From Metabacillus sp. B2-18 (GTDB taxonomy: Bacteria > Bacillota > Bacilli > Bacillales > Bacillaceae), in the NCBI RefSeq assembly GCF_021117275.1, contig NZ_CP088245.1, forward strand, positions 4,342,001-4,406,000: a stretch of DNA of 64,000 nucleotides. The letters are read 5' to 3'. A program made the translations under genes and the position numbers. How positions within the stretch are numbered: the stretch's first letter is position 1; each line of letters begins with the position of its first letter. This document shows positions 1-9,360 of this stretch, one piece after another. Under the pieces are notes generated by a model that was not told where the DNA came from, did no database searches, and saw only the letters and a program-made list of their open reading frames with translations.

Positions 1-253
1 AATCGGGACTCCTATCGGGGGCTGACGCTTATACCTGTCTCGATTCAAGGACAATCGGGACTCCTATCGGGGCTGGCGCTTATTCCTGTCTCGATTCAAG
101 GAGAATCGGGACTCCTATCGGGGGCTGGCGCTTATTCCTGTCTCGATTCAAGGACAATCGGGACTCCTATCGGGGGCTGGCGCTTATTCCTGTCTCGATT
201 CAAGGACAATCGGGACTCCTATCGGGGGCTGGCGCTTATTCCTGTCTCGATTC
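1..253. repeat. 52-bp tandem repeat array A (5 units, cut by window edge)
   Basis: Five near-identical units begin at 1, 53, 104, 156 and 208, giving a 51-52 bp period. Each unit opens with AATCGGGACTCC and closes with TGTCTCGATTCAAGGA. The opening AATCGGGAC and the closing TGTCTCGATT are close to inverted repeats, so one unit can fold as a hairpin. The array is cut by the window start and decays after about 253. It shares period and several words (AATCGGGAC, CTGGCG) with the array near 9-11 kb. Confidence 0.95.
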
Positions 254-323
254 CCGGGTGAATAGCAATTATTCCTGCGATTTGGGCAATTTACACTCAG
301 TTCCTGTTAATAGAGCACAAACT

Positions 324-356
324 AAAAAAGAACCCAACACAAATGTGCTAGGTTCC
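324..356 (-). terminator. Terminator of swrC
   Basis: On the minus strand an imperfect stem (GGAACC/GGTTC arms around CACATTTGTG) is followed by six T residues, just after the swrC stop codon. Confidence 0.8.
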
Positions 357-365
357 CTATTATTT

Positions 366-3300
366 TTATTCTTCTTCAACTAACGTTTTTTTACGACGCA
401 CCTTGCTTAATGCTTCATATACGATTGGCACTATAACAAGCGTTAATAACGTGGAACTTGTTAAACCACCAATTACCGTTACACCAAGGTCTTTTGAGAT
501 CATCCCGCCGCCTTCTAGTCCTAGTGCTAGTGGGATGAGGGCACCGATTGTAGCGATTGCTGTCATGAGGATTGGACGAAGACGAGTTGTACCCGCTTCT
601 AAAATGGCCTCACGTGTGCTTAAGCCTTCTTTCTCCTTGTGGATTACGCGGTCAATTAATACAATCGCGTTTGTTACAACGATACCGATCAGCATTAGAG
701 CACCAATCATTGAGTTAACACTTAATGTTTCACCAGCAATTAATAAGCCGACAAGAGCACCGATTACTGTAAACGGTAAGGAGAACAGAATCGCGAATGG
801 TGCTAGTGCTCCACCGAAAGTGATAACTAAGATCAGATAAACGATCGCAATCGCTGCTAACATGGCTAAACCTAATTGAGTAAATGATTCTTGGATGTCC
901 GCTGATACCCCACCCATATTTACTTCAATTGTTGACGGAAGTTCTAAATCGTCTACCTTTGTTTGAACATCTGTTGAAACTTTTGCAACATCATCTGTTG
1001 TGATTTCACCTGAAACTGAAACATAGATTTTTCCATCACGTCTTGTGACAGTATTTGATGTTTCACCTTCTTGTACGTCAACTACATCACCAATTTTCAC
1101 TCCTGTTCCAAGTGGAGATTGAATGGTTTTTTCTGTTAAATCATCAACATTTTCATACGTTTCTTCATCAACTTGAAGATACACATTTAGGTCTTCACCG
1201 TCTTTTTCAACTGTTGTTAATACTGGACGTTCTCTTGTTGGGTTAAGCGCCATACCGATTTGAGCTGCTGTTAATCCGTACTTACTTAACTCTTCTTGAT
1301 TAGCTACAAATGTGTACTCTTCATATGTTTCTGACATACTTGATTCTACATTTTTAAGAGAATCATTGTTTTCCATAATCTCTTGGATATCTGCTACAAC
1401 AGGCTCAATGTCTTCCATGCTGTTGCCATAAACATACATTGTAATTGCATTGCTAGATCCCATTGAAGCAAAGTCTTGTGAAGCCCATTCTCCCCCACCA
1501 GCTGCTACTTCAATTAAATCTTCAACAACTTGTTCTTTTTCTTCTGCAAATTCAGGTGTGTCATCTTCATAAAGAATGAAGAACATCGCACTGTTTGTAT
1601 CACCAGGATTCATTGGGTTTTCACTACCAAGTGAATATTGTACTGTTTTCACATGTTCTCTATCCAAGAAGAATTCTTCAGCACTTAAAGCTGCTTCTTC
1701 TGCTTGCTCTCTTGTTTCACCTGGCTCTGGTTTGTACGTAACGATCATCATTTTTTCTTCTTCAGATGATAAGAAACTAACCCCGATAACCGGAACTAAG
1801 AATAAACTTCCTACTAACATAGCAATCGCAATCAAGGAGGTAATGATCTTGTGGTTCAACGTCCAATTTAGAATTGAACGATAAGCACCTGTCATTTTGC
1901 CTGGTTTGTGTTCGTCATGTTGCTTTAATTTTTTGCTTTCACCATATAAATTTTTCTTAAATAAACTGTGCGCCATCATTGGTACAATTGTGATTGCAAC
2001 TAATAATGATGCTAAAAGCGCAAATACCATTGTTAATGCGAATGGTAAGAATAGTTCCCCGATCATTCCTTTTACAAGCGCTAACGGTAAGAATACCGCG
2101 ATCGTAACGATTGTCGATGACATAATTGGTATGAACATCTCTTTTGTTGCTTCACGAACTAATGCCTTACCTTTTAATTGTTCACCTTTAAGTGACATTC
2201 TTCGGTAAATATTTTCAATAACAACGATCGAGTCATCAACAACACGACCAATCGCAACAGTCATCGCACCAAGTGTCATCATGTTCAGCGTAATACCCAT
2301 TTGATTTAACAGGATAATTGCGATCAATAATGACAACGGAATTGAAATAATTGAGATTAATGTTGATTTAATATCTCTTAAGAATAAGAGAATAATAACA
2401 ACCGCGAAAAGTGCTCCAAATAGTGCTTTACTTAGCATTGTCCCAACTGACTCTTCAATTGGTGTTGCTTGGTCAAGTGTATAAACAACATCAAGACCTT
2501 CAATTTCATCTTCAAAATCAGCTAATTTTTCTTCAATACCGTTGGCAACATCTACTGTATTAGCGTCTGATGCTTTTACAATTTGAATACCGATTGCTTC
2601 TTTCCCATTAGTACGAGAAATCGACTCTGCCTTTCCAACTAATTCGATATCAGCAATTTCTGAAAGTTTCACAGTAGGCAATTCGATCTTAGCAGACATT
2701 TGTGCTTGGGCTTGGGCTTGGGCTTGGCCCGCACCAGTTTGTGGTGACTGAGCGGTCATATCAGCCGATTGACCACCTTGTGCTGCTGCCTGTTGATTTC
2801 CTTGCGCCGAAGGCATAACTGGAATTTCAATATTTTTCAAATCATCAATTGTTGTAATGTTTCCATCAACTACCACAGATTTTTCTGTTTCATCTAATGT
2901 TAAAACTCCTAATGGAAAATTAACATCAGAGCCTTGAATAAGACCTTTTACTGTCTCTGTATCTAAACCTAGCTCTGTTATTTTATCTTCTTTAAAAGTA
3001 AACAATACTTCCTCTAACTGTTGTCCAGATACTTGAACAGAAGAAACACCTTCAACCCCTTCTAAAGCAGGGATGATTTCGTCTTCAACAACAGTGGTAA
3101 GCTCTGCAAGTGATTGATCTTCATTCGCAATACTTAATGCTAAAATAGGAAATGCATTTAAACTAATTCTTGAAACGCCAGGTTCATTAGCGCCATCAGG
3201 AAGTTCAATATCCGTTAATGCATCGTTTAATTCATCTTCAGCTTCATCCATATTTTTTTCAAATCCGTATTCGATTTGAAGCGATGATGCATTTTGCATA

Positions 3301-3554
3301 GAGTTTGAGCTAACAACATTTACTCCATTTAAATTTTGAACAATCTTTTCAATTGGTTCTGTGACATGATCAGCGACTTCTTCAGGAGTAGCCCCTGGAT
3401 AAATGGTTGTAACTGAAATAATCGGGGTATTAATATTCGGGATTGTTTCAAGCTTCATGTTTAATCCGGAATATAGCCCAGCTACTGTTATAATTATTGT
3501 AAGCAGCCATACAGCAAATTTGTTTTTCAATACAAAATTAATTATGCTATTCAT
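366..3554 (-). CDS. swrC: RND-family efflux permease, SwrC (YerP)-like
   Basis: Proton-driven exporter of the AcrB/HAE1 class. The B. subtilis relative SwrC exports surfactin and is needed for swarming. The product is about 1062 residues, the family length, with one N-terminal membrane helix (residues about 8-27), a large outer domain, a six-helix bundle, and then a repeat of this plan. The helix-4 motif GRVVDDSIVVIEN near residue 436 carries the paired aspartates of the proton relay. A reading frame is open from 3566, but GGAGG lies inside those codons and 5 nt before the ATG at 3554, so the shorter start MNSIINF is chosen. A low-complexity Ala/Gln stretch near residue 280 is unusual. The divergent neighbour is a TetR-type regulator, as in B. 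subtilis yerO-yerP. The actual substrate is not shown by the sequence. Confidence 0.92.
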   Translation of the reverse strand: MNSIINFVLKNKFAVWLLTIIITVAGLYSGLNMKLETIPNINTPIISVTTIYPGATPEEVADHVTEPIEKIVQNLNGVNVVSSNSMQNASSLQIEYGFEKNMDEAEDELNDALTDIELPDGANEPGVSRISLNAFPILALSIANEDQSLAELTTVVEDEIIPALEGVEGVSSVQVSGQQLEEVLFTFKEDKITELGLDTETVKGLIQGSDVNFPLGVLTLDETEKSVVVDGNITTIDDLKNIEIPVMPSAQGNQQAAAQGGQSADMTAQSPQTGAGQAQAQAQAQMSAKIELPTVKLSEIADIELVGKAESISRTNGKEAIGIQIVKASDANTVDVANGIEEKLADFEDEIEGLDVVYTLDQATPIEESVGTMLSKALFGALFAVVIILLFLRDIKSTLISIISIPLSLLIAIILLNQMGITLNMMTLGAMTVAIGRVVDDSIVVIENIYRRMSLKGEQLKGKALVREATKEMFIPIMSSTIVTIAVFLPLALVKGMIGELFLPFALTMVFALLASLLVAITIVPMMAHSLFKKNLYGESKKLKQHDEHKPGKMTGAYRSILNWTLNHKIITSLIAIAMLVGSLFLVPVIGVSFLSSEEEKMMIVTYKPEPGETREQAEEAALSAEEFFLDREHVKTVQYSLGSENPMNPGDTNSAMFFILYEDDTPEFAEEKEQVVEDLIEVAAGGGEWASQDFASMGSSNAITMYVYGNSMEDIEPVVADIQEIMENNDSLKNVESSMSETYEEYTFVANQEELSKYGLTAAQIGMALNPTRERPVLTTVEKDGEDLNVYLQVDEETYENVDDLTEKTIQSPLGTGVKIGDVVDVQEGETSNTVTRRDGKIYVSVSGEITTDDVAKVSTDVQTKVDDLELPSTIEVNMGGVSADIQESFTQLGLAMLAAIAIVYLILVITFGGALAPFAILFSLPFTVIGALVGLLIAGETLSVNSMIGALMLIGIVVTNAIVLIDRVIHKEKEGLSTREAILEAGTTRLRPILMTAIATIGALIPLALGLEGGGMISKDLGVTVIGGLTSSTLLTLVIVPIVYEALSKVRRKKTLVEEE

Positions 3555-3606
3555 AACATCCTCCATTTTTTAGAATCTAATTGACTATCGGGTCACAATA
3601 ATTAAT

Positions 3607-3635
3607 AATATAAATGACTAGTCAGTCAGAGTCAA
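3607..3635 (-). promoter_or_regulatory. swrC promoter with TetR-type operator in its spacer
   Basis: Minus-strand -35 TTGACT (3635-3630) and -10 TATATT (3612-3607) are separated by exactly 17 bp. The spacer is filled by the perfect palindrome TGACTAGTCA (3615-3624) followed by a partial copy (GTCAGAGTCA), a layout expected for repression by the divergently encoded TetR protein. Confidence 0.8.
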
Positions 3636-3738
3636 CGAACATTTTGTTAATAAACTTTAATTTTTTTGTAAATGTTTTTATATCAAGCTATAAAAAACTC
3701 AATATAGAGGCTAAGTCTTTTGTAGTAAGGAGGTCAAA

Positions 3739-4584
3739 ATGAAGGAAAAGGAAAAGAAAATTATTGAGGCCGCCGTTAGTATTTTTGCCACAAAAGGATA
3801 TTCCGCTACATCGATTCAAGAAATTGTTGATGCTTGCGGAATTTCAAAAGGCGCTTTTTACTTATACTTTAAATCGAAGGATGCCCTACTTCTGGCAGCA
3901 TTTAAGTATCAATTTCAATTAATTCAATCTAAAGTCGATTCCGTACCGATTAAAGATTTATCCCCTCGTGATGCATTTGTTCTTCAGCTAAAAACTCAGC
4001 TAGAAGAAATTCAAAAAAACAAAGAATTTATTATTATGCAAACACGTGAACAAGCAATACCAATAAATTCTGAGATTGAGGACTTTATTAAGAAAATGAC
4101 TCAAAATATTGGGAGATTTTATCATAGATCTCTTCACGCTATTTATGGCTCAAAAATTGACCGTTATATTTTCGATTTAAATATGATTCTACAAGGTATT
4201 GTTCAATCGTATTTAAAACTGATTATTCTTGATTTAGGACAATTTGATCTTCAGAAGTTTGCAGTCTTTGTTTTAAGACGAGCTGATGATTTAGTAGAAG
4301 GCTACTTAAAATCAGATGAAGAACCAATATTATCAGATGAATTTGTCTGTCAGTTAACAGAGCAATACCCGGAGTTAACGAAGGAGGATTTAGTCAGAGA
4401 AATTTCACTGGTGAAAAATAAGATTGATAATGAAGCTTTTTTAATCACACTAGATGTAATTGAAGAAGAAATAAAGGGAGATTCACCGCGTTTACCCGTG
4501 ATCAAAGGAATGTTAAGCAATATAAAAAACGCCCCTGGTTTAGAAGAATTAAATTCTGTCATTGAGCACTACTTTAAGCTGTAA
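3739..4584 (+). CDS. yerO: TetR/AcrR-family transcriptional regulator, YerO-like
   Basis: A 281-residue DNA-binding repressor. Residues about 8-55 form the TetR helix-turn-helix (ATSIQEIVDACGISKGAFY, then LYFKSKDALL). The rest is a helical ligand-binding region without obvious motifs, longer than in typical 200-residue TetR proteins but like YerO. AAGGAGG lies 5 nt before the ATG. It is divergent from the RND exporter gene, with a palindromic operator in the exporter promoter, so it most likely represses swrC and perhaps itself. The inducer is unknown. Confidence 0.88.
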   Translation: MKEKEKKIIEAAVSIFATKGYSATSIQEIVDACGISKGAFYLYFKSKDALLLAAFKYQFQLIQSKVDSVPIKDLSPRDAFVLQLKTQLEEIQKNKEFIIMQTREQAIPINSEIEDFIKKMTQNIGRFYHRSLHAIYGSKIDRYIFDLNMILQGIVQSYLKLIILDLGQFDLQKFAVFVLRRADDLVEGYLKSDEEPILSDEFVCQLTEQYPELTKEDLVREISLVKNKIDNEAFLITLDVIEEEIKGDSPRLPVIKGMLSNIKNAPGLEELNSVIEHYFKL

Positions 4585-4703
4585 AATAGAAAAAGGGATG
4601 AGCCATGCTCTTCCCCAATTTCCCTTACATTCATCCAATCGTTTCATTTTCGCGATCTGTTCCCTCCCCTGAATCTTCCTTCAACACAGTTGCAAACATA
4701 CAT

Positions 4704-4728
4704 AAAAAAATCCCCTTAAGCAAGGAGA
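4704..4728 (-). terminator. Terminator of manA
   Basis: Minus strand: seven-pair stem TCTCCTT/AAGGGGA with loop GCTT followed by seven T residues, directly after the manA stop. Confidence 0.75.
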
Positions 4729-4733
4729 CTCGA

Positions 4734-5681
4734 TTATGTATGCGACACAATCAGTTCAAGTGTCCCATCTACGATCATTTCTTTTGTATTGGCTGTTACT
4801 AGAAAATGGTCACCCTTTTGAAGCGAAAGTGTTTCTTCCTTTGTTTTTACAGACCCTTGTCCATTAATTACACTGCACAAGAGAAACGGTGCTTCTTTTT
4901 TATGTTTATATTCATCAACAACATTCCATTTATAAACAGAAAAGTACTCTTCTTTTACAAATGTCGTAATCATCGTTGATCTATTTTCTTCAATATGAGT
5001 TTTTACTTGATTCACATCGTCTGGGACAGTTGTCACTTGAATAGCCTTTGATAGGTGCAGCTCTCTTTTCTCACCATTTTGATCAACACGGTCATAATCG
5101 TACACACGATAAGTTGTATCAGAGCTTTGCTGTGTTTCCAACACAAGTGTTCCTTCACATAACGCATGAATGGTCCCGCTTGGAACATAAAAAAAGTCAC
5201 CCGGCTTAATTTTCACTCTTCTTAACAAGTCCTCCCAACGACCAGAATGAATCATCGTGACCAGCTCTTCCTTTGTACGGGCATGATGGCCAAAAATCAT
5301 TTCGGCTCCTTCTTTACAATCGATAATATACCAGCACTCTGTTTTGCCTAGTTCGCCATTTTCATGTTCTTTCGCATATGTATCGTCCGGATGAACTTGT
5401 ACACTTAAGTCTGCTTTAGCATCTAGTATTTTCGTTAATAGAGGAAAGCGATCGCCTCTTATATGTCCAAAAAGCTCTTGGTGGTTTTCCCATAGCCAAC
5501 TTAATTCCTTTCCTGCAAAGAGTCCATTTTGAACGGTACTATTTCCATTAGGATGTGCACTAATTGCCCAACACTCTCCAGTATGTTCACTCGGAATATC
5601 GTACCCGAAGGAATCTCTCAATGTTGTTCCACCCCAAATTCGTTCTTTAAAAACAGGCTTTAATTTTAGTAGCTCTACCAC
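4734..5681 (-). CDS. manA: Mannose-6-phosphate isomerase, class I
   Basis: Cytoplasmic zinc enzyme interconverting mannose 6-phosphate and fructose 6-phosphate. At 315 residues it has the short Bacillus ManA/Pmi length. Recognisable blocks are RIWGGTTLRD near the N-terminus, the zinc-site segment LSVQVHPDD (about residue 97), GKTECWYI, and the cupin segment YVPSGTIHAL (about residue 172). A good ribosome binding site (AGGAGGAAA) precedes the ATG. It stands alone, with its own terminator and no mannose PTS next to it, so it may serve mannose use or supply mannose 6-phosphate for polysaccharide synthesis. Confidence 0.93.
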   Translation of the reverse strand: MVELLKLKPVFKERIWGGTTLRDSFGYDIPSEHTGECWAISAHPNGNSTVQNGLFAGKELSWLWENHQELFGHIRGDRFPLLTKILDAKADLSVQVHPDDTYAKEHENGELGKTECWYIIDCKEGAEMIFGHHARTKEELVTMIHSGRWEDLLRRVKIKPGDFFYVPSGTIHALCEGTLVLETQQSSDTTYRVYDYDRVDQNGEKRELHLSKAIQVTTVPDDVNQVKTHIEENRSTMITTFVKEEYFSVYKWNVVDEYKHKKEAPFLLCSVINGQGSVKTKEETLSLQKGDHFLVTANTKEMIVDGTLELIVSHT

Positions 5682-5759
5682 ACAATTTCCTCCTTATCAT
5701 ACTAGTTCGTAATTACACTCATTAAAAAACAGACAAATAGTAAAAAGGGCTTATTTTCA

Positions 5760-7211
5760 TTATAAGATAGGAGATAGCAATCTGGAAACAGATTCCTTAA
5801 AACGAATGGTCTTCGAACGTTGATGATAAGCTTCTAGTGTGTACTCCCTTGACTGCAAAACATCATGTTGAAACTCTTCTGATAGCTTTCTAGCAAGATC
5901 TTCATCATAAATAAACGCATTTACCTCAAAATTCAATTTGAAGCTTCTTACATCAATATTTGCTGTTCCAACTGAGGCAATTTCATTATCTACTACAATC
6001 ATTTTGGCATGAATAAAACCATTGTCATATATGTACACCTTTGCACCTGAATTTAATAATTCGGCAACATATGAAAGGGTGGCCCAGTACACAAATGGAT
6101 GATCAGGCTTATTCGGAATCATAAGCTGCACTTCAATTCCTGATAAACAGGCTATTTTTAACGCATCAAGCAGGCTAGCATCAGGAATAAAATAGGGTGT
6201 TTGAATACAAACGGATTTTTTTGCGGTAGAAATCATCTTGATATAGCCATTTTTAATTTGTTCCCATTCAGAATCAGGACCGCTCGTCACAATTTGCAAG
6301 CTGCTGTTTCCAACTGCCGTAACAGGTTCAGGGAAAAGCTCCTGTGAATAAGCAATTGTCCGCTTTTCTGTTGCTTGATTCCAATCAAGAATAAACCTTG
6401 CTTGAATCGCATGTACCGCTGTTCCTTGAATTCTTAAGTGTGTATCACGCCAGTAACCGAATGAAGGATCAAGCCCTAAATATTCGTCACCCACATTAAA
6501 GCCACCTACATACCCTGTTTTACCATCAATAATGACAAGCTTCCGATGATTACGATAATTCAAACGCAAATTTATCCATCTTAGCTTTGAAGGAAAAAAC
6601 CCCTCCACCTCTCCTTCTGCAGCACGAAGCTCTTTGAAAAACGATTTTCTTAATCCTCTCGAGCCAAGATCATCATATAAAACTCTTACTTTAACACCCT
6701 GGGCTGCCTTCTTCGTTAAAGCCGCAACCAGCTTTTTACCAAGTTCTCCGTTTTTCAAAATATAATATTGTAAATGAATGTGATCGGTCGCCTCTTCAAT
6801 ATCCTTGAACAATTGGGAAAACTTCTCATTTCCATCTGTAAAAATATCAACAGAGTTATCTTCTGTTAACACCGCATCATTGTTAATAACCTGCATATTA
6901 ATCAGCTGCTTATGCTGCTTTGCCGTTTCACTTTGAAAAGCAAATGTATTTTTGCGTATATCTTCAAGCTGATTGGCCAACAGTTTTTCAATTCCAAGCT
7001 TTTTCCGGTCTTCCCATTGAAACATGTGGTATCGACTTAAATTTTGACCAAAAAGAAGATAAAGCACAAATCCTAAAACCGGAATAAAAAAGAGAACAAG
7101 CAACCACGCCCATGAAGACGGCGCATCTCTTCTTTCTCTAAAAATCATCACAATCGCAAATAAAATATTCAAAACAATAATAAATCCAAGCAATATTGAT
7201 ACAATATTCAT
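5760..7211 (-). CDS. cls: Cardiolipin synthase (phospholipase D family)
   Basis: Membrane enzyme that condenses two phosphatidylglycerol molecules into cardiolipin and glycerol. Two N-terminal membrane helices (residues about 1-55) precede two HKD phospholipase-D motifs: HRKLVIIDGKTGYVGGFN in the middle and HAKMIVVDNEIASVGTAN near residue 400. The product is about 483 residues, typical of Bacillus ClsA/YwnE. A start at 7226 is open, but AGAGGA sits within its first codons and 7 nt before the ATG at 7211, which is preferred. Bacilli have several paralogues, so which one this is cannot be decided. Confidence 0.92.
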   Translation of the reverse strand: MNIVSILLGFIIVLNILFAIVMIFRERRDAPSSWAWLLVLFFIPVLGFVLYLLFGQNLSRYHMFQWEDRKKLGIEKLLANQLEDIRKNTFAFQSETAKQHKQLINMQVINNDAVLTEDNSVDIFTDGNEKFSQLFKDIEEATDHIHLQYYILKNGELGKKLVAALTKKAAQGVKVRVLYDDLGSRGLRKSFFKELRAAEGEVEGFFPSKLRWINLRLNYRNHRKLVIIDGKTGYVGGFNVGDEYLGLDPSFGYWRDTHLRIQGTAVHAIQARFILDWNQATEKRTIAYSQELFPEPVTAVGNSSLQIVTSGPDSEWEQIKNGYIKMISTAKKSVCIQTPYFIPDASLLDALKIACLSGIEVQLMIPNKPDHPFVYWATLSYVAELLNSGAKVYIYDNGFIHAKMIVVDNEIASVGTANIDVRSFKLNFEVNAFIYDEDLARKLSEEFQHDVLQSREYTLEAYHQRSKTIRFKESVSRLLSPIL

Positions 7212-7433
7212 GTATATTCCTCTCATCTACAAATGATCTTTTCACACATAGTATATCGTGAAACAATGGTAAATGTTGTATGTTTTAGTGTTAATTTTCT
7301 TCAAAAAAAGAAATGTCTAAGAAATTTCAATTTAATATGTAATAACCACTGTGAGAACAACCCTCACTATGTTAAAATACTTCTTAATGAATTTTCAAAA
7401 TATTATTTCCCATAGAGGTGAAAAGATAGGATC

Positions 7434-8726
7434 ATGAATGAATTAGCACAAGCTTTAAACCAAGCAATCAAAGAAGATAATGAACATGTCTATCATATGT
7501 TATCCCAGCTTGGAAAGGAAATGTTCTATCCAAAGGGAATTTTAAGTCAATCAGCTGAAGCAGGCAAAAAAGCTCACCGCTTCAATGCAACAATCGGAAT
7601 TGCAACAGAAGGCAATCAACCAATGCATTTCACTCACTTGCAAAACCTTTTTGGAGATCGTGTAGCACCAAAAGACTTGTATCCATATGCCCCACCGCAA
7701 GGGAAAGAAGAATTACGAAAAGTATGGAAAGAAAAAATCTTAAAAGATAACCCAAGTGTAAACAGTGATGTAGTTGGTTCGCCAATCGTTACAAACGCTT
7801 TAACACACGGTTTAAGTATTGTTGCTGACTTATTCGCTGATGAAGGCACTCCGGTTATTGTGCCTGATAAATTCTGGGGTAACTACAACTTAACATTCAA
7901 AGTTCGCCGTGGTGCAAATGTTGTGACATTCCCATTATTTAATGCAGAAAACGGCTTTAATACTCAAGCATTAAAAGAAACAATCTCTGCTCAGAAATCT
8001 TCTGGCAAAGTTATTGTTCTTTTAAACTTCCCGAACAACCCAACTGGTTACACACCACTTGAGTCTGAAGCAAGAGAAATTGCCGCAGTTTTAACAGAAG
8101 CTGCAGAGGAAGGCTTAAATGTTGTTGTCTTAATTGACGATGCATATTTCGGCTTATTCTATGAAGATTCTATGAAAGAATCCATTTTCAGCTACTTAGC
8201 AGATACTCACGAACGCATTTTAGCTGTAAAAGTAGACGGTGCAACAAAAGAAAACTATGTATGGGGCTTCCGTGTTGGATTCATCACATATGCAAGCAAA
8301 AGTGCCGCGATCTTAAACGCACTCGAGCAAAAAACAAAAGGGCTAATCAGAGGAACCATCTCAAGCAGTTCTCACCCATCTCAAACATTGATTCTAGAAT
8401 CACTAAAATCAAATGAATTCGCGGTAGAAAAAGAACAAAAATTTGCATTGATGAAAAGTCGTGCAGATAAAACAAAAGAAGTTTTGGCAAAAGAAGAATA
8501 CCAAAAATACTGGACTTACTACCCATTCAACTCTGGCTACTTCATGTGCCTAAAACTTAACGGAATCGATGCCGAAGAACTCCGCCTACACCTACTAGAC
8601 AAATACGGAGTAGGAACCATCTCAATCAACTCAACAGACCTTCGCATCGCCTTCTCATGCGTAGAAGCAGATGACATCGAAGAACTATTTGATTTGATTG
8701 CACAGGGAGCTGCGGATTTAGCGTAG
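7434..8726 (+). CDS. PLP-dependent aminotransferase, class I/II
   Basis: A 430-residue fold-type I aminotransferase. Visible features are the cofactor-contact segment NFPNNPTGY, the aspartate segment VVLIDDAYFGLFYE, and the catalytic lysine segment GATKENYVWGFRVGF (about residue 280). The arginine near the end (LRIAFSCV) fits the substrate carboxylate site. The substrate cannot be read from the sequence. It appears monocistronic, with a weak ribosome binding site and a strong terminator downstream. Confidence 0.85.
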   Translation: MNELAQALNQAIKEDNEHVYHMLSQLGKEMFYPKGILSQSAEAGKKAHRFNATIGIATEGNQPMHFTHLQNLFGDRVAPKDLYPYAPPQGKEELRKVWKEKILKDNPSVNSDVVGSPIVTNALTHGLSIVADLFADEGTPVIVPDKFWGNYNLTFKVRRGANVVTFPLFNAENGFNTQALKETISAQKSSGKVIVLLNFPNNPTGYTPLESEAREIAAVLTEAAEEGLNVVVLIDDAYFGLFYEDSMKESIFSYLADTHERILAVKVDGATKENYVWGFRVGFITYASKSAAILNALEQKTKGLIRGTISSSSHPSQTLILESLKSNEFAVEKEQKFALMKSRADKTKEVLAKEEYQKYWTYYPFNSGYFMCLKLNGIDAEELRLHLLDKYGVGTISINSTDLRIAFSCVEADDIEELFDLIAQGAADLA

Positions 8727-8733
8727 GTTTTTA

Positions 8734-8763
8734 TGGTGCCTGTCACTTCCCGAAGTTTGTCGA
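8734..8763. repeat. 30-bp dispersed repeat, copy 1
   Basis: Starts TGGTGCCTGTCACTTCCCGA and ends TTTGTCGA. It matches the segment at 24929-24958 in 29 of 30 positions. It sits between an aminotransferase stop codon and its terminator. Confidence 0.85.
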
Positions 8764-8803
8764 AAACCCTCACATCCTAGATTGGATAGGTGAGGGTTTT
8801 TTT
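8764..8803 (+). terminator. Terminator of the aminotransferase gene
   Basis: Stem AAACCCTCAC / GTGAGGGTTT enclosing a smaller TCC/GGA pairing, followed by a run of T residues. Confidence 0.9.
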
Positions 8804-8876
8804 GTGCTTGTTTTGAAGCATAGATACATTGTATGTATTCGGAATTTCTAAGGTATAACACGTTCGAACAGGTTCC

Positions 8877-9127
8877 TGTCCCAATACCCTCCGAATCGGG
8901 ACAGAAATTCACTCATAGCTCTGGCGTTTGTCCCAATACCTCCTGAATCGGGACAGAAATCCACTCATTGCACTAGCGTTTGTCCCGATACCCTCCAAAT
9001 CGGGACAGAAATCCACTCATAGCACTAGCGTTTGTCCCAATACCCCCTGTATCGGGACAGAAATCCACTCATAGCTCTGGCGTTTGTCCCGATACCTCCT
9101 GTATCGGGACAGAAATCCACTCATAGC
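8877..9127. repeat. 52-bp tandem repeat array B, left part (5 units)
   Basis: CGGGACAG recurs at 8897, 8949, 9001, 9053 and 9105, an exact 52-bp period. Each unit reads CGGGACAGAAATCCACTCAT, then TAGCTCTGGCG or a TAGCACTAGCG variant, then TTTGTCCC(A/G)ATACC. CGGGACA and TGTCCCG are inverted repeats within the unit. The array stops abruptly at the IS256-type element and resumes on its other side. Confidence 0.95.
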
Positions 9128-9206
9128 AGTCAAGTCCATATTCTTGTGTAAAAGTGTCAACAATGGTTTTCAACTTATTTAAAACGTGTATAGTAAGCAA
9201 GAATTA

Positions 9207-9323
9207 TTTCGAATTTACATTGAGGGGCGGGCATGATAGCCTGGAGGGCAAGCCAGGGGTTGTAAAACTCCTGGCTTCCTGGCTTAACATCATGCCCGCT
9301 GGAGGCTCAATGTCAATTCGAAA
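9207..9323. repeat. Long imperfect palindrome inside the IS256 element
   Basis: Arms start at TTTCGAATT (9207) and end at AATTCGAAA (9323). Further paired blocks are ACATTGAG/CTCAATGT, GCGGGCATGAT/ATCATGCCCGC and AAGCCAGG/CCTGGCTT around a short loop near 9262. The direct repeat GAATTA lies at 9201-9206 and 9328-9333. The segment is more GC-rich than the rest of the IS, so it may be a nested miniature element or a structured RNA/terminator region downstream of the transposase. Confidence 0.85.
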
Positions 9324-9360
9324 TTAGGAATTACCACTAGATTTTGATAGTGGTTTTGGC

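Noticed and set aside
403..840. Plus-strand frame opposite the RND exporter gene, and similar antisense frames elsewhere (1576-2208, 21880-22140, 36317-36667, 48903-49208, 51369-51683)
   Set aside because: They lie antisense within well-recognised genes, lack ribosome binding sites and have unlikely compositions.
4605..4802. 65-codon plus-strand frame between yerO and manA
   Set aside because: It overlaps the manA terminator and the manA 3' end and has no ribosome binding site.
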